NCBI GenBank assembly: GCA_002733915.1
Contig: NVXN01000001.1
Coordinates: 62,225 to 68,250 of the forward strand
Reading direction: 5' to 3'
From: Aequorivita sp.
GTDB lineage: Bacteria; Bacteroidota; Bacteroidia; Flavobacteriales; Flavobacteriaceae
DNA: 6,026 bases
Within the stretch, counting starts at the first letter, position 1, and every line of letters starts with the position of its first letter. The translations under genes were made by a program, and so were the position numbers. A model generated the notes under the pieces. That model searched no databases, had not been told where the DNA came from, and saw only the letters and a list, made by a program, of their open reading frames with translations. This document shows, in pieces, positions 1 to 6,026 of the stretch.

Positions 1-2087
1 AAACTCCTATAGATTACCTAAAAGGCGTCGGCCCAAACCGGGCTGATTTGCTTAAAAAGGAGCTTGGCATCCATACTTTTCAAGATTTGTTAAATCTTTT
101 TCCAAATCGCTACCTCGATAGAACACAGTATTATAAAATTGCGCAGTTACAGCAAACCAATGCGGAAGTTCAGATTATCGGGAAAATCACGCACATTAAA
201 ACCGTAGAACAAAAAAGCGGAAAAAGACTGGTCGCCACTTTTATGGATGAAACCGGAAGTATGGAATTGGTTTGGTTTCGAGGTCAAAAATGGATTCGGG
301 AAAATTTGAAGTTGAATGTTCCCTATGTAATCTTCGGAAAAACGAATTATTTCAACGGAAGTTTCTCAATGCCGCACCCAGAAATGGAATTGCTGGAGGC
401 GCATGAAAAAAGTATCCGTTCGGCAATGCAACCAGTGTACCCTTCCACTGAGAAATTAGCGAACAGCGGCATTACAAATCGAGTGATAAATTCACTTATG
501 CAACAGCTGTTTTTGGAAAGCAAAAATGCCTTTGCGGAGACCCTTTCAAAACCACTCTTGGAACAGCTGAAATTGGCCTCCAAAAAGGAGGCGCTTTTCA
601 ACATACATTTTCCCAAAAGTCAAACGCATTTGGCGCGGGCACAATATCGATTAAAATTTGAGGAATTGTTCTATATCCAATTGCAATTGATCCGGAAAAA
701 TCTTATCCATAAATCGAAAATTAAGGGTTACACTTTTGATAAAATCGGGCATAATTTCAACACTTTTTTTAAGCATCATTTACCCTTTGAATTGACCGAG
801 GCACAGAAGCGGGTAATCAAGGAAATTCGAAATGATTTAGGAAGCAATGCCCAGATGAACCGACTTTTGCAGGGCGATGTGGGTTCGGGAAAGACAATAG
901 TGGCGCTAATGTCAATGTTAATCGCACTTGACAACGGTTTTCAAGCCTGTTTAATGGCGCCTACTGAAATTTTGTCAGTACAACACTATAAGGGTTTAGC
1001 CGAACTGTGTAATAAATTGAATATCAGTATTAAACTATTAACAGGATCAACTAAAACTTCAAAAAGGAGGGAAATTCATGAAGAACTCGAAAATGGCGAA
1101 TTGGACATTCTTATAGGTACCCATGCGCTATTGGAAGATAAGGTAAAATTTAAAAATTTAGGACTTGCAATTGTGGATGAGCAACACCGTTTTGGCGTGG
1201 AGCAACGCAGCAAATTATGGCACAAAAACGAGTACCCGCCACACGTACTTGTTATGACCGCCACCCCCATCCCCCGCACCCTCGCCATGAGCGTTTATGG
1301 CGACCTTGATATCAGCATAATTGATGAGCTTCCGCCAGGCAGAAAAGACATAAAAACCGTGCACCGTTTTGATGCAAATAGACTGAAGGTTTTTCGCTTT
1401 ATAAAAGATGAAATTTCCAAGGGCCGACAGGTATATATTGTGTACCCTTTGATACAGGAAAGTGAAACGATGGATTATAAGGATTTGATGGATGGATATG
1501 AAAGTATTGTGCGCGAATTTCCGCAACCAAATTATCAAGTTTCCATCGTGCACGGACAAATGAAACCGGCGGATAAGGAATATGAAATGAACCGTTTTAT
1601 TAAGGGCGAAACGCAAATTATGGTCGCCACTACCGTTATTGAGGTTGGTGTAAATGTTCCAAATGCCAGCGTAATGATTATTGAAAGTGCGGAACGTTTC
1701 GGGCTTTCGCAGCTCCACCAGCTGCGCGGACGTGTGGGCCGTGGCGCGGAGCAGAGTTATTGCATTTTAATGACCGGCCACAAACTTTCGGCTGACGCCA
1801 AAACGCGATTGGAAACGATGGTTAGAACCAGCGACGGCTTTGAAATAGCCGAAGTAGATCTTAAACTACGCGGCCCAGGCGATTTGATGGGCACACAACA
1901 AAGTGGCGTGCTAAATCTTCGTATTGCAGACATCGTAAAAGATTCGGAAATATTGAAAATTGCCCGAAGCTACGCTGTCCAAACATTAAAAACAGATCCA
2001 CACCTTTCTTCTGAAGAGAATATTCCCATTAAAAATACATACGCGCAACTGGTAAAGTACCGGAATATTTGGAATTATATTTCGTAG
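1..2087 (+). CDS. recG: ATP-dependent DNA helicase RecG (5' end cut by window edge)
   Basis: RecG is a superfamily 2 double-strand DNA translocase that remodels stalled replication forks and Holliday junctions in the cytoplasm. The frame is open from base 3 (first codons read TPIDYLKGVGPNRADLL, the usual RecG N-terminus), so the gene starts left of the window; a TTG at 48 is internal. 694 codons are visible, so only a handful are missing from the roughly 700-residue protein expected. The N-terminal wedge/OB-fold part is followed by helicase motifs: Walker A GDVGSGKT (873-896), DEQH box (1176-1187), TATPIPRTLA motif III (1257-1286), and the motif VI region QLHQLRGRVGRG (1710-1745). The RecG-type C-terminal GPGDLMGTQQSG follows. 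No frameshift or missing motif is seen. The stop codon lies inside the 3' end of the convergent regulator gene. Family assignment is very secure. Confidence 0.97.
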   Translation, partial: TPIDYLKGVGPNRADLLKKELGIHTFQDLLNLFPNRYLDRTQYYKIAQLQQTNAEVQIIGKITHIKTVEQKSGKRLVATFMDETGSMELVWFRGQKWIRENLKLNVPYVIFGKTNYFNGSFSMPHPEMELLEAHEKSIRSAMQPVYPSTEKLANSGITNRVINSLMQQLFLESKNAFAETLSKPLLEQLKLASKKEALFNIHFPKSQTHLARAQYRLKFEELFYIQLQLIRKNLIHKSKIKGYTFDKIGHNFNTFFKHHLPFELTEAQKRVIKEIRNDLGSNAQMNRLLQGDVGSGKTIVALMSMLIALDNGFQACLMAPTEILSVQHYKGLAELCNKLNISIKLLTGSTKTSKRREIHEELENGELDILIGTHALLEDKVKFKNLGLAIVDEQHRFGVEQRSKLWHKNEYPPHVLVMTATPIPRTLAMSVYGDLDISIIDELPPGRKDIKTVHRFDANRLKVFRFIKDEISKGRQVYIVYPLIQESETMDYKDLMDGYESIVREFPQPNYQVSIVHGQMKPADKEYEMNRFIKGETQIMVATTVIEVGVNVPNASVMIIESAERFGLSQLHQLRGRVGRGAEQSYCILMTGHKLSADAKTRLETMVRTSDGFEIAEVDLKLRGPGDLMGTQQSGVLNLRIADIVKDSEILKIARSYAVQTLKTDPHLSSEENIPIKNTYAQLVKYRNIWNYIS

Positions 2088-2758
2088 CCTAATAGTTTTG
2101 CTGCAAAATAATTCAACATTTTTTCTACTTCTGAATATTTATTTTCACTTACCTGAATGTCCGTGAGCCTAGGCAAATGCTTCGCAAAGTAAATGTGATT
2201 ATTAGACATTTCAAACAAGTTGCTGGCCAGCGCATATGGATATTTAAAAGTTGGGTTTATTTCCGCGATCACACCAGCAACCATATTTATAAGCTGCTTG
2301 TAGTTTTTGAAAAATCCCTTTCCATTTTCATCATCCACCTCCTTTGTATGGTAAGCCTTCGTGCCCTCAGCAATAATAAGGTTGTGCAGTTTGCTCTCGT
2401 TTACAAACTCTGTGGAAGGATTGTCCAACGAGGCAGAAACGAAAGAGTTAATAATTATTTCAAGTTTCCTTTTGGGGTCTTCAATGTTTAAAGTATTGAT
2501 TCGGATAAGATAGGAAACCCATTCCCAATACCAAGAAACCAAATAGATAAGCAAAAGGTGTTTATTTTCAAAATAACGATAGATGGAAGCCTCGGTAGAG
2601 TTCATTTCCTGAGCTAACTTCTTAAAATTAAATGCCTCAAAACCAATATCCTCAATGAGTAAGATACTGTGCTTAATAATGTTTCTGCCTAAAGGAGAAT
2701 CCTGTGGATCTCTCAGATAGATACCTTCATTCAGGGAAATTTTTATTGCAATTGCCAT
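2075..2758 (-). CDS. TetR/AcrR-family transcriptional regulator
   Basis: A 227-residue protein with a TetR-type N-terminal DNA-binding domain at about residues 26-77. The helix-turn-helix ends in the recognition-helix signature STEASIYRYFENKHLLL (54-70), close to the family pattern. The rest should be the all-helical ligand-binding and dimerisation domain, which gives no clue to the ligand. About 25 residues (MAIAIKISLNEGIYLRDPQD...) precede the first HTH helix, a longer leader than in classic TetR. The ATG at 2756-2758 is the only good start, since the HTH begins soon after. No Shine-Dalgarno is seen, as is usual in Bacteroidetes. The gene is divergent from the carbonic anhydrase gene across 162 bp and overlaps recG by 13 bp at the 3' end. 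Control of the divergent genes and of itself is inferred from position and from the dyad at 2828-2872. It could instead act elsewhere or as an activator. Confidence 0.9.
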   Translation of the reverse strand: MAIAIKISLNEGIYLRDPQDSPLGRNIIKHSILLIEDIGFEAFNFKKLAQEMNSTEASIYRYFENKHLLLIYLVSWYWEWVSYLIRINTLNIEDPKRKLEIIINSFVSASLDNPSTEFVNESKLHNLIIAEGTKAYHTKEVDDENGKGFFKNYKQLINMVAGVIAEINPTFKYPYALASNLFEMSNNHIYFAKHLPRLTDIQVSENKYSEVEKMLNYFAAKLLGYEI

Positions 2759-2778
2759 ATAAGGGTTATTTCAAAAAA

Positions 2779-2810
2779 CAAAACTAAAACAATTTGAAAT
2801 GATAGTCAAA
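2779..2810 (-). promoter_or_regulatory. Candidate promoter of the TetR-family gene
   Basis: Read on the - strand, bases 2810-2807 give TTTG and bases 2786-2779 give TAGTTTTG, separated by 20 bp. This fits the Bacteroidetes -33/-7 pattern TTTG...TAnnTTTG. Transcription would start near 2772, leaving a short leader before the ATG at 2758. A second -7-like box, TACGTTTG, lies at 2814-2807 on the same strand and is an alternative. The assignment is by consensus only, and such boxes also occur by chance in AT-rich DNA. Confidence 0.45.
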
Positions 2811-2827
2811 CGTAACCTTAAAATATT

Positions 2828-2872
2828 TATACTTTTTATTATAATAGTTTTACTATTATTTAAAAAAGTATA
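2828..2872. promoter_or_regulatory. 45-bp dyad, candidate operator in the divergent intergenic region
   Basis: The core is a perfect 8-bp inverted repeat with a 3-nt centre, ATAATAGT-TTT-ACTATTAT (2841-2859). A second pair of arms on exactly the same centre (base 2850) is TATACTTTTT (2828-2837) and AAAAAGTATA (2863-2872). Only the three base pairs between inner and outer arms fail, so 18 of 21 positions match, including the only two G/C pairs. The inner palindrome has the size of a TetR-family operator, and it overlaps the -33 region expected for the carbonic anhydrase promoter. Binding by the divergent regulator is inferred. AT-rich sequence makes partial dyads common, so this is not certain. 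Confidence 0.5.
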
Positions 2873-2874
2873 TT

Positions 2875-2882
2875 TATATTTG
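2875..2882 (+). promoter_or_regulatory. Candidate -7 box of the carbonic anhydrase promoter
   Basis: TATATTTG matches the Bacteroidetes -7 consensus TAnnTTTG. It lies 38 bp before the ATG, which would give a leader of about 30 nt that is A-rich (nine A at 2891-2899) and has no Shine-Dalgarno. No good TTTG -33 box is present; the nearest T-rich run is TTTT at 2848-2851, at the centre of the dyad. A weak -33 element lying in an operator would fit a regulated promoter, but this is inference. Confidence 0.5.
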
Positions 2883-2920
2883 TCCCAATTAAAAAAAAAT
2901 AAAATCTAAAACATCATAAA

Positions 2921-3682
2921 ATGAAAACTACATTACCCCTTGCACTAACAATTTTACTTAGTACCTCACTACTGTTTTCCTGTAAGGAAACCACTGAGAA
3001 AGAAGAAAAAACCGTAACCGTAGAGGACGCTGCTGAAGTATCTGAAGCAGTTACTGCAGTTATGACAAAAGAGAAACAAGATAAACTTACACCACAAATG
3101 GTTTTAGATGATTTCAAGGCCGGCAATGAGCGATTTGTAAATCAACAAACTACAAGCCGAAATCACGGAGAACAAATACGAAAAACTGCATTGGCCCAAT
3201 ACCCGAAGGCTATTGTATTAAGTTGTGTGGACAGCCGCGTACCCGTTGAAGATTTATTTGATCAAGGGATAGGCGATGTATTTGTCGGCCGTGTTGCAGG
3301 AAACTTTGTAAATGAAGATTTACTGGGCAGTATGGAGTTCGCCACCAAAGTAGCTGGTGCCAAACTTGTAATCATTATGGGTCACAAGCACTGCGGTGCT
3401 GTGAGGGGTGCTATTGACAATGCCGAGCTTGGAAATATAACAGCAATGCTCAAAAATATAAAACCGGCAATAAACGCTGTGGAAATGCCACAAGACCAAA
3501 CAATCAGAAACTCTCAAAACGAGGAGTTTGTGGAAGCAGTTTCAAATAAAAACGTAATTCTAAATATTGATAAAACCCTTGACCTAAGTCCAGTATTGGC
3601 AGAGATGCAGAAAAAAGGTGAGATTAAAATTGTTGGAGCAACATATGACCTATCTACAGGAAAGGTAACCTTTTTTGAATAA
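2921..3682 (+). CDS. Beta-class carbonic anhydrase, predicted lipoprotein
   Basis: Zinc enzyme that interconverts CO2 and bicarbonate. Of 253 residues, 1-20 form a lipoprotein signal peptide ending in LLFS before Cys21, the predicted lipidation site. Residues 22-56 are a charged, Thr/Glu/Lys-rich tether, and the enzyme domain runs from about 57 to the end. The expected active site is intact: Cys102-x-Asp104-x-Arg106 in SCVDSRVP, and His155-x-x-Cys158 in GHKHCGA. That gives zinc ligands C102, H155 and C158 and the Asp-Arg dyad. The C-terminal EIKIVGATYDLSTGKVTFF is also typical of the family. The enzyme should be membrane-anchored outside the cytoplasm, in the periplasm or on the cell surface. 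It is divergent from a TetR-type regulator and followed by a terminator before the DUF2490-nhaA pair. The ATG is chosen because the signal peptide starts there. Family call is secure; exact localisation is inferred. Confidence 0.95.
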   Translation: MKTTLPLALTILLSTSLLFSCKETTEKEEKTVTVEDAAEVSEAVTAVMTKEKQDKLTPQMVLDDFKAGNERFVNQQTTSRNHGEQIRKTALAQYPKAIVLSCVDSRVPVEDLFDQGIGDVFVGRVAGNFVNEDLLGSMEFATKVAGAKLVIIMGHKHCGAVRGAIDNAELGNITAMLKNIKPAINAVEMPQDQTIRNSQNEEFVEAVSNKNVILNIDKTLDLSPVLAEMQKKGEIKIVGATYDLSTGKVTFFE

Positions 3683-3691
3683 CCTATAAAA

Positions 3692-3763
3692 AGAGTGGTC
3701 AAAACAAATGCATTGATTTAGATTAGTTTGTTTTTTTAGCATAATTGGCCACTCTCCTTTTTT
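3692..3763 (+). terminator. Intrinsic terminator after the carbonic anhydrase gene
   Basis: An 11-bp stem pairs AGAGTGGTCAA (3692-3702) with TTGGCCACTCT (3745-3755), with one G-U wobble, followed by CC and six T (3758-3763). The 42-nt loop is long, but an inner pairing of AACAAA (3703-3708) with TTTGTT (3727-3732) would shorten it. It begins 10 bp after the carbonic anhydrase stop codon. It should end or attenuate transcription before the DUF2490 gene. Confidence 0.75.
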
Positions 3764-3805
3764 GTATCATTTTAAATTTCAATAAAACTTTTAAAAAAAT
3801 ATGGA

Positions 3806-4465
3806 ATGAAGAATCGTTTATATTTATTGGCTTTTCTATTACCTCTTTTTGCTGTTGGCCAAGACAGTAACTTCGGAAACTGGATTATTTATTTCGGAAA
3901 TAAAAAAATAGACAACAAATGGAACTTGCACCATGAAGTTCAATACAGAAACTATAACGCCATTGGCGATTTGGAGCAACTACTGTTACGCACCGGTCTA
4001 GGTTATAATCTTACCGAAAACAACAATAATCTACTTTTGGGTTACGGTTATATTTTAAGTGAAAATTACGTTAGTACAACAAATGAGAAAAACGCTGTAA
4101 ATGAGCATAGAATTTACCAACAGTTTATTAGCAGGCAGCAAATAAGCCGCGTAAGTGTTCAACATAGATATAGATTTGAGCAACGTTTTGTTGAAGATGA
4201 TTTTAAACTTCGCTTCCGCTATTTTTTGGGTCTGAATGTACCGTTGAACAAGAACGAATTGATTGACAAGACCATTTACCTATCTGCCTACAATGAAATT
4301 TTCCTGAATACGAAAAACACTATTTTTGACAGAAACAGGCTCTATTCTGGCTTAGGATATAAACTGAACGCCTCTTTAAAATTTGAAATAGGGTACTTGA
4401 ATCAATTTCTTTCTGGGGGGAAAAACCGAGACCAGTTAAACTTGATTACCTTTTTTAATTTTTAA
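3806..4465 (+). CDS. DUF2490-family outer-membrane beta-barrel protein
   Basis: A 219-residue protein with a cleavable signal peptide (about residues 1-18, cleavage near AVG-QD). The mature part has alternating, aromatic-rich strands typical of a small outer-membrane barrel and ends in FFNF, with the terminal Phe common in such proteins. The stretch NEHRIYQQFISRQ...HRYRFEQRF (about 99-128) resembles the DUF2490 family, whose function is unknown. The ATG at 3806 is chosen because it begins the signal peptide. Another ATG five bases upstream (3801) is out of frame and stops after two codons. nhaA begins 8 bp downstream, so the two are probably co-transcribed and perhaps translationally coupled. 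Whether they depend on read-through from the carbonic anhydrase promoter is unclear, because no consensus promoter box is seen between 3764 and 3800. A porin or a structural envelope role is possible; neither is shown. Confidence 0.82.
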   Translation: MKNRLYLLAFLLPLFAVGQDSNFGNWIIYFGNKKIDNKWNLHHEVQYRNYNAIGDLEQLLLRTGLGYNLTENNNNLLLGYGYILSENYVSTTNEKNAVNEHRIYQQFISRQQISRVSVQHRYRFEQRFVEDDFKLRFRYFLGLNVPLNKNELIDKTIYLSAYNEIFLNTKNTIFDRNRLYSGLGYKLNASLKFEIGYLNQFLSGGKNRDQLNLITFFNF

Positions 4466-4473
4466 ACCAGTCT

Positions 4474-5778
4474 ATGCTGACCACTAAAATATTAACACCT
4501 TTTCAAAAATTCACCAAGATTGAAAGTTTTAGTGGCATTTTGCTCATTTTCGCAACTCTTGTGGCGCTCGTTTGGGCAAATTCTCCTTTTGCCGAAAGCT
4601 ATGTTTCACTTTGGAAAAGTAAAATAGGTTTCAGTTTTACCGGATTTCAGCTTTACAAACCCCTCCTGCTTTGGATAAACGATCTGTTAATGGCTATCTT
4701 CTTTTTTGTGATAGGGTTGGAAATAAAGCGGGAGTTTTTGGTCGGCGAACTTAATTCAACAAAAAAATTAGTCTTTCCACTAGTTGGTGCCTTGGGCGGA
4801 ATGGTCTTTCCCGTTCTATTGTTTATATTTCTCAACCAAAATCCTGAAACCACCCGCGGATGGGGCATTCCTATCGCTACCGACATTGCCTTTGCCCTGG
4901 CAATTCTTAAATTGTTGGGAGATAAAGTGCCAATGGCGCTCAAAATTTTCCTCACTGCCTTCGCCATAATTGACGATATGGGCGCGGTACTCATAATCGC
5001 CATTTTTTACAGTGGAAACATCCAAACATCTATGCTGATGGCCGCCGTAATATTACTGGCAGTGCTTTACCTGCTTTCGCATAAGGGGTATTATTCTAAA
5101 TTTTTACTGGTATTGGTAGGTGCAGCGGTATGGTTTCTATTTCTGAAAAGCGGCATACATCCCACCATTGCCGGACTGCTTTTAGCGTTTTCTGTCCCGC
5201 TTCGGCAAAAAATAAATACTGAAACATTTATTGCAACCTTAAGCAGCCTTTCAGAAAAAATTAAAAATAACCCCGAGGAAACAAAACCCGTTCTTTCTGA
5301 AATCCAAATTGAAGAAATAGATAACCTTGAAGATTGGACCTCTAAATACCAATCGCCATTACAGCACTTGGAGCACCGTCTACATGATTGGGTGGCATAT
5401 TTTATCATTCCACTTTTTGCGCTTGCCAATGCAGGGGTAGTACTTACTACGGCTGCTGTGCTGGACAGAGCACTTATTATTACCATAGTTCTATGCTTGG
5501 TAGTTGGAAAAAGCATAGGTATCACCAGTTTGATTTTTATGGCGAAAAAACTGCGGTGGATTGAAATTCCAAAAGAAATAACAATGCGTCATGTCTTGGG
5601 GGTTTCCTTTATTGCCGGGGTGGGTTTTACCATGGCTATTTTTATTGGCAGCCTTGCCTTTGAGGGGGCTTCAGAATATCTGGATTCTGCAAAAATAGGC
5701 ATTCTTATCGGCTCTCTGCTTTCAGGATTAATTGGATATTTTATCCTTGCAGTTACTACAAAGAAAAAACATAATTAA
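4474..5778 (+). CDS. nhaA: Na+/H+ antiporter NhaA
   Basis: Inner-membrane antiporter that exports Na+ (or Li+) in exchange for H+ (two H+ per Na+ in E. coli), serving sodium and alkaline-pH homeostasis. Its 434 residues form about a dozen hydrophobic helices. Residues matching the E. coli functional sites are intact: Asp137 in ATDIAFA (E. coli D133), Asp167-Asp168 in AIIDDMGA (D163-D164) and Lys346 in VGKSIGI (K300). PH-sensing region residues are also present: Glu83 in GLEIKREF (E78), His229 in SGIHPTIAG (H225) and Glu300 in LEHRLHDWVAY (E252). It is about 45 residues longer than the E. coli protein. The extra length lies in an acidic hydrophilic stretch at about 244-292, before the LEH motif, expected on the cytoplasmic side. 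The start lies 8 bp after the DUF2490 stop codon, so the two genes form an operon. Identification is very secure. Confidence 0.96.
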   Translation: MLTTKILTPFQKFTKIESFSGILLIFATLVALVWANSPFAESYVSLWKSKIGFSFTGFQLYKPLLLWINDLLMAIFFFVIGLEIKREFLVGELNSTKKLVFPLVGALGGMVFPVLLFIFLNQNPETTRGWGIPIATDIAFALAILKLLGDKVPMALKIFLTAFAIIDDMGAVLIIAIFYSGNIQTSMLMAAVILLAVLYLLSHKGYYSKFLLVLVGAAVWFLFLKSGIHPTIAGLLLAFSVPLRQKINTETFIATLSSLSEKIKNNPEETKPVLSEIQIEEIDNLEDWTSKYQSPLQHLEHRLHDWVAYFIIPLFALANAGVVLTTAAVLDRALIITIVLCLVVGKSIGITSLIFMAKKLRWIEIPKEITMRHVLGVSFIAGVGFTMAIFIGSLAFEGASEYLDSAKIGILIGSLLSGLIGYFILAVTTKKKHN

Positions 5779-5803
5779 ATTTGTAAATAAAGTGTTTTTG
5801 TAG

Positions 5804-5974
5804 ATTGGTTATAAAGTAGCTAAAAATCATATTACGAAAATTTATGGTTATAAAACATCAAATTATTTTTCTGAATGGCTTAAGATAAAAAACTTCATAG
5901 AAGCCAAGGGTTTCACAGGGAATACTAGTTTTTACATCAACTATGTCAATTCTTTTTTTATTATTAAAAATTAA
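5804..5974 (+). pseudogene. Unrecognised 56-codon frame without a start codon, possible gene remnant
   Basis: After a TAG at 5801-5803 this frame stays open to a TAA at 5972-5974. It translates to protein-like sequence including NYFSEWLKIKNFIEAKGF and NTSFYINYVNSFF, with a balanced residue mix. It has no ATG, GTG or TTG start, so it would be the tail of a decayed gene or a chance open frame. I do not recognise the family. No nhaA terminator hairpin is evident between 5779 and 5830. A promoter-like TAAATTTG overlaps the nhaA stop codon (5776-5783) but lacks a convincing -33 partner. The rest of the window, to 6026, is AT-rich without a clear feature. Confidence 0.25.
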
Positions 5975-6026
5975 AATGGCAAAAACACATTCTGTACTAT
6001 AACGAAGTGCTTTTATTAATTAAATT

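Noticed and set aside
1255..1300. C-rich patch inside recG
   Set aside because: It encodes the conserved TATPIPRTLA motif, rich in Thr, Ala and Pro codons. The amino acid content largely explains the local GC rise, so transfer or recombination need not be invoked.
1215..1718. 167-codon open frame antisense to recG
   Set aside because: It lies wholly inside the well-supported helicase motifs of recG, has low-complexity Gly-rich ends when translated and shows no recognisable domain. It is a shadow of recG codon bias.
2177..2491. 104-codon + strand frame within the regulator gene
   Set aside because: It is antisense to the ligand-binding domain of a clear TetR-family gene, and its translation resembles no known domain.
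4415..4425. G6-A5 homopolymer junction near the 3' end of the DUF2490 gene, considered as a phase-variation site
   Set aside because: Six G is short for a contingency tract, the frame is intact across it, and only about a dozen codons follow. It encodes Gly-Gly-Lys-Asn normally.
5091..5525. 144-codon open frame antisense to nhaA
   Set aside because: It covers conserved NhaA helices, and its Ser/Cys/Thr-rich translation is typical of an antisense shadow of a membrane protein.
5981..6014. Weak hairpin near the right window edge, considered as a terminator
   Set aside because: Pairing is only three-base blocks (CAC/GTG and TTC/GAA) broken by bulges, plus A/T pairs, with no clean T run after it. 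It is also about 200 bp past the nhaA stop codon.

Overview
This 6 kb window looks like chromosomal DNA from a marine or environmental member of the Bacteroidetes, most likely Flavobacteriaceae. The evidence is AT-rich composition, A-rich leaders without Shine-Dalgarno sequences, promoter-like TAnnTTTG boxes, and the types of protein encoded (a flavobacterial-style RecG, a DUF2490 outer-membrane protein, a lipoprotein beta-carbonic anhydrase). The genus cannot be fixed from the sequence alone.

Layout. Bases 1-2087 hold recG on the + strand, cut by the left window edge and missing only a few N-terminal codons. A TetR/AcrR-type regulator on the - strand (2075-2758) converges on it, and the two genes overlap by 13 bp at their 3' ends. 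A 162-bp, very AT-rich divergent intergenic region (2759-2920) follows. It holds candidate promoters in both directions and a 45-bp dyad centred on base 2850 that is a good operator candidate. On the + strand come a lipoprotein beta-class carbonic anhydrase (2921-3682), a clear intrinsic terminator (3692-3763), a DUF2490 outer-membrane beta-barrel protein (3806-4465) and, 8 bp later, the Na+/H+ antiporter nhaA (4474-5778). The last 248 bp are AT-rich. They carry one 56-codon frame with protein-like composition but no usual start codon, possibly a gene remnant.

How the genes may work together (inference). The carbonic anhydrase should act outside the inner membrane, interconverting CO2 and HCO3- plus H+. 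NhaA in the inner membrane exchanges external H+ for internal Na+. The DUF2490 protein should sit in the outer membrane and is tightly coupled to nhaA. The divergent TetR-type regulator could control the set through the dyad. Together this suggests a small envelope module for pH, CO2 and sodium homeostasis. Each protein family is known; the combination and its regulation are what deserve a second look. No mobile elements, CRISPR arrays, tRNA or rRNA genes were seen.
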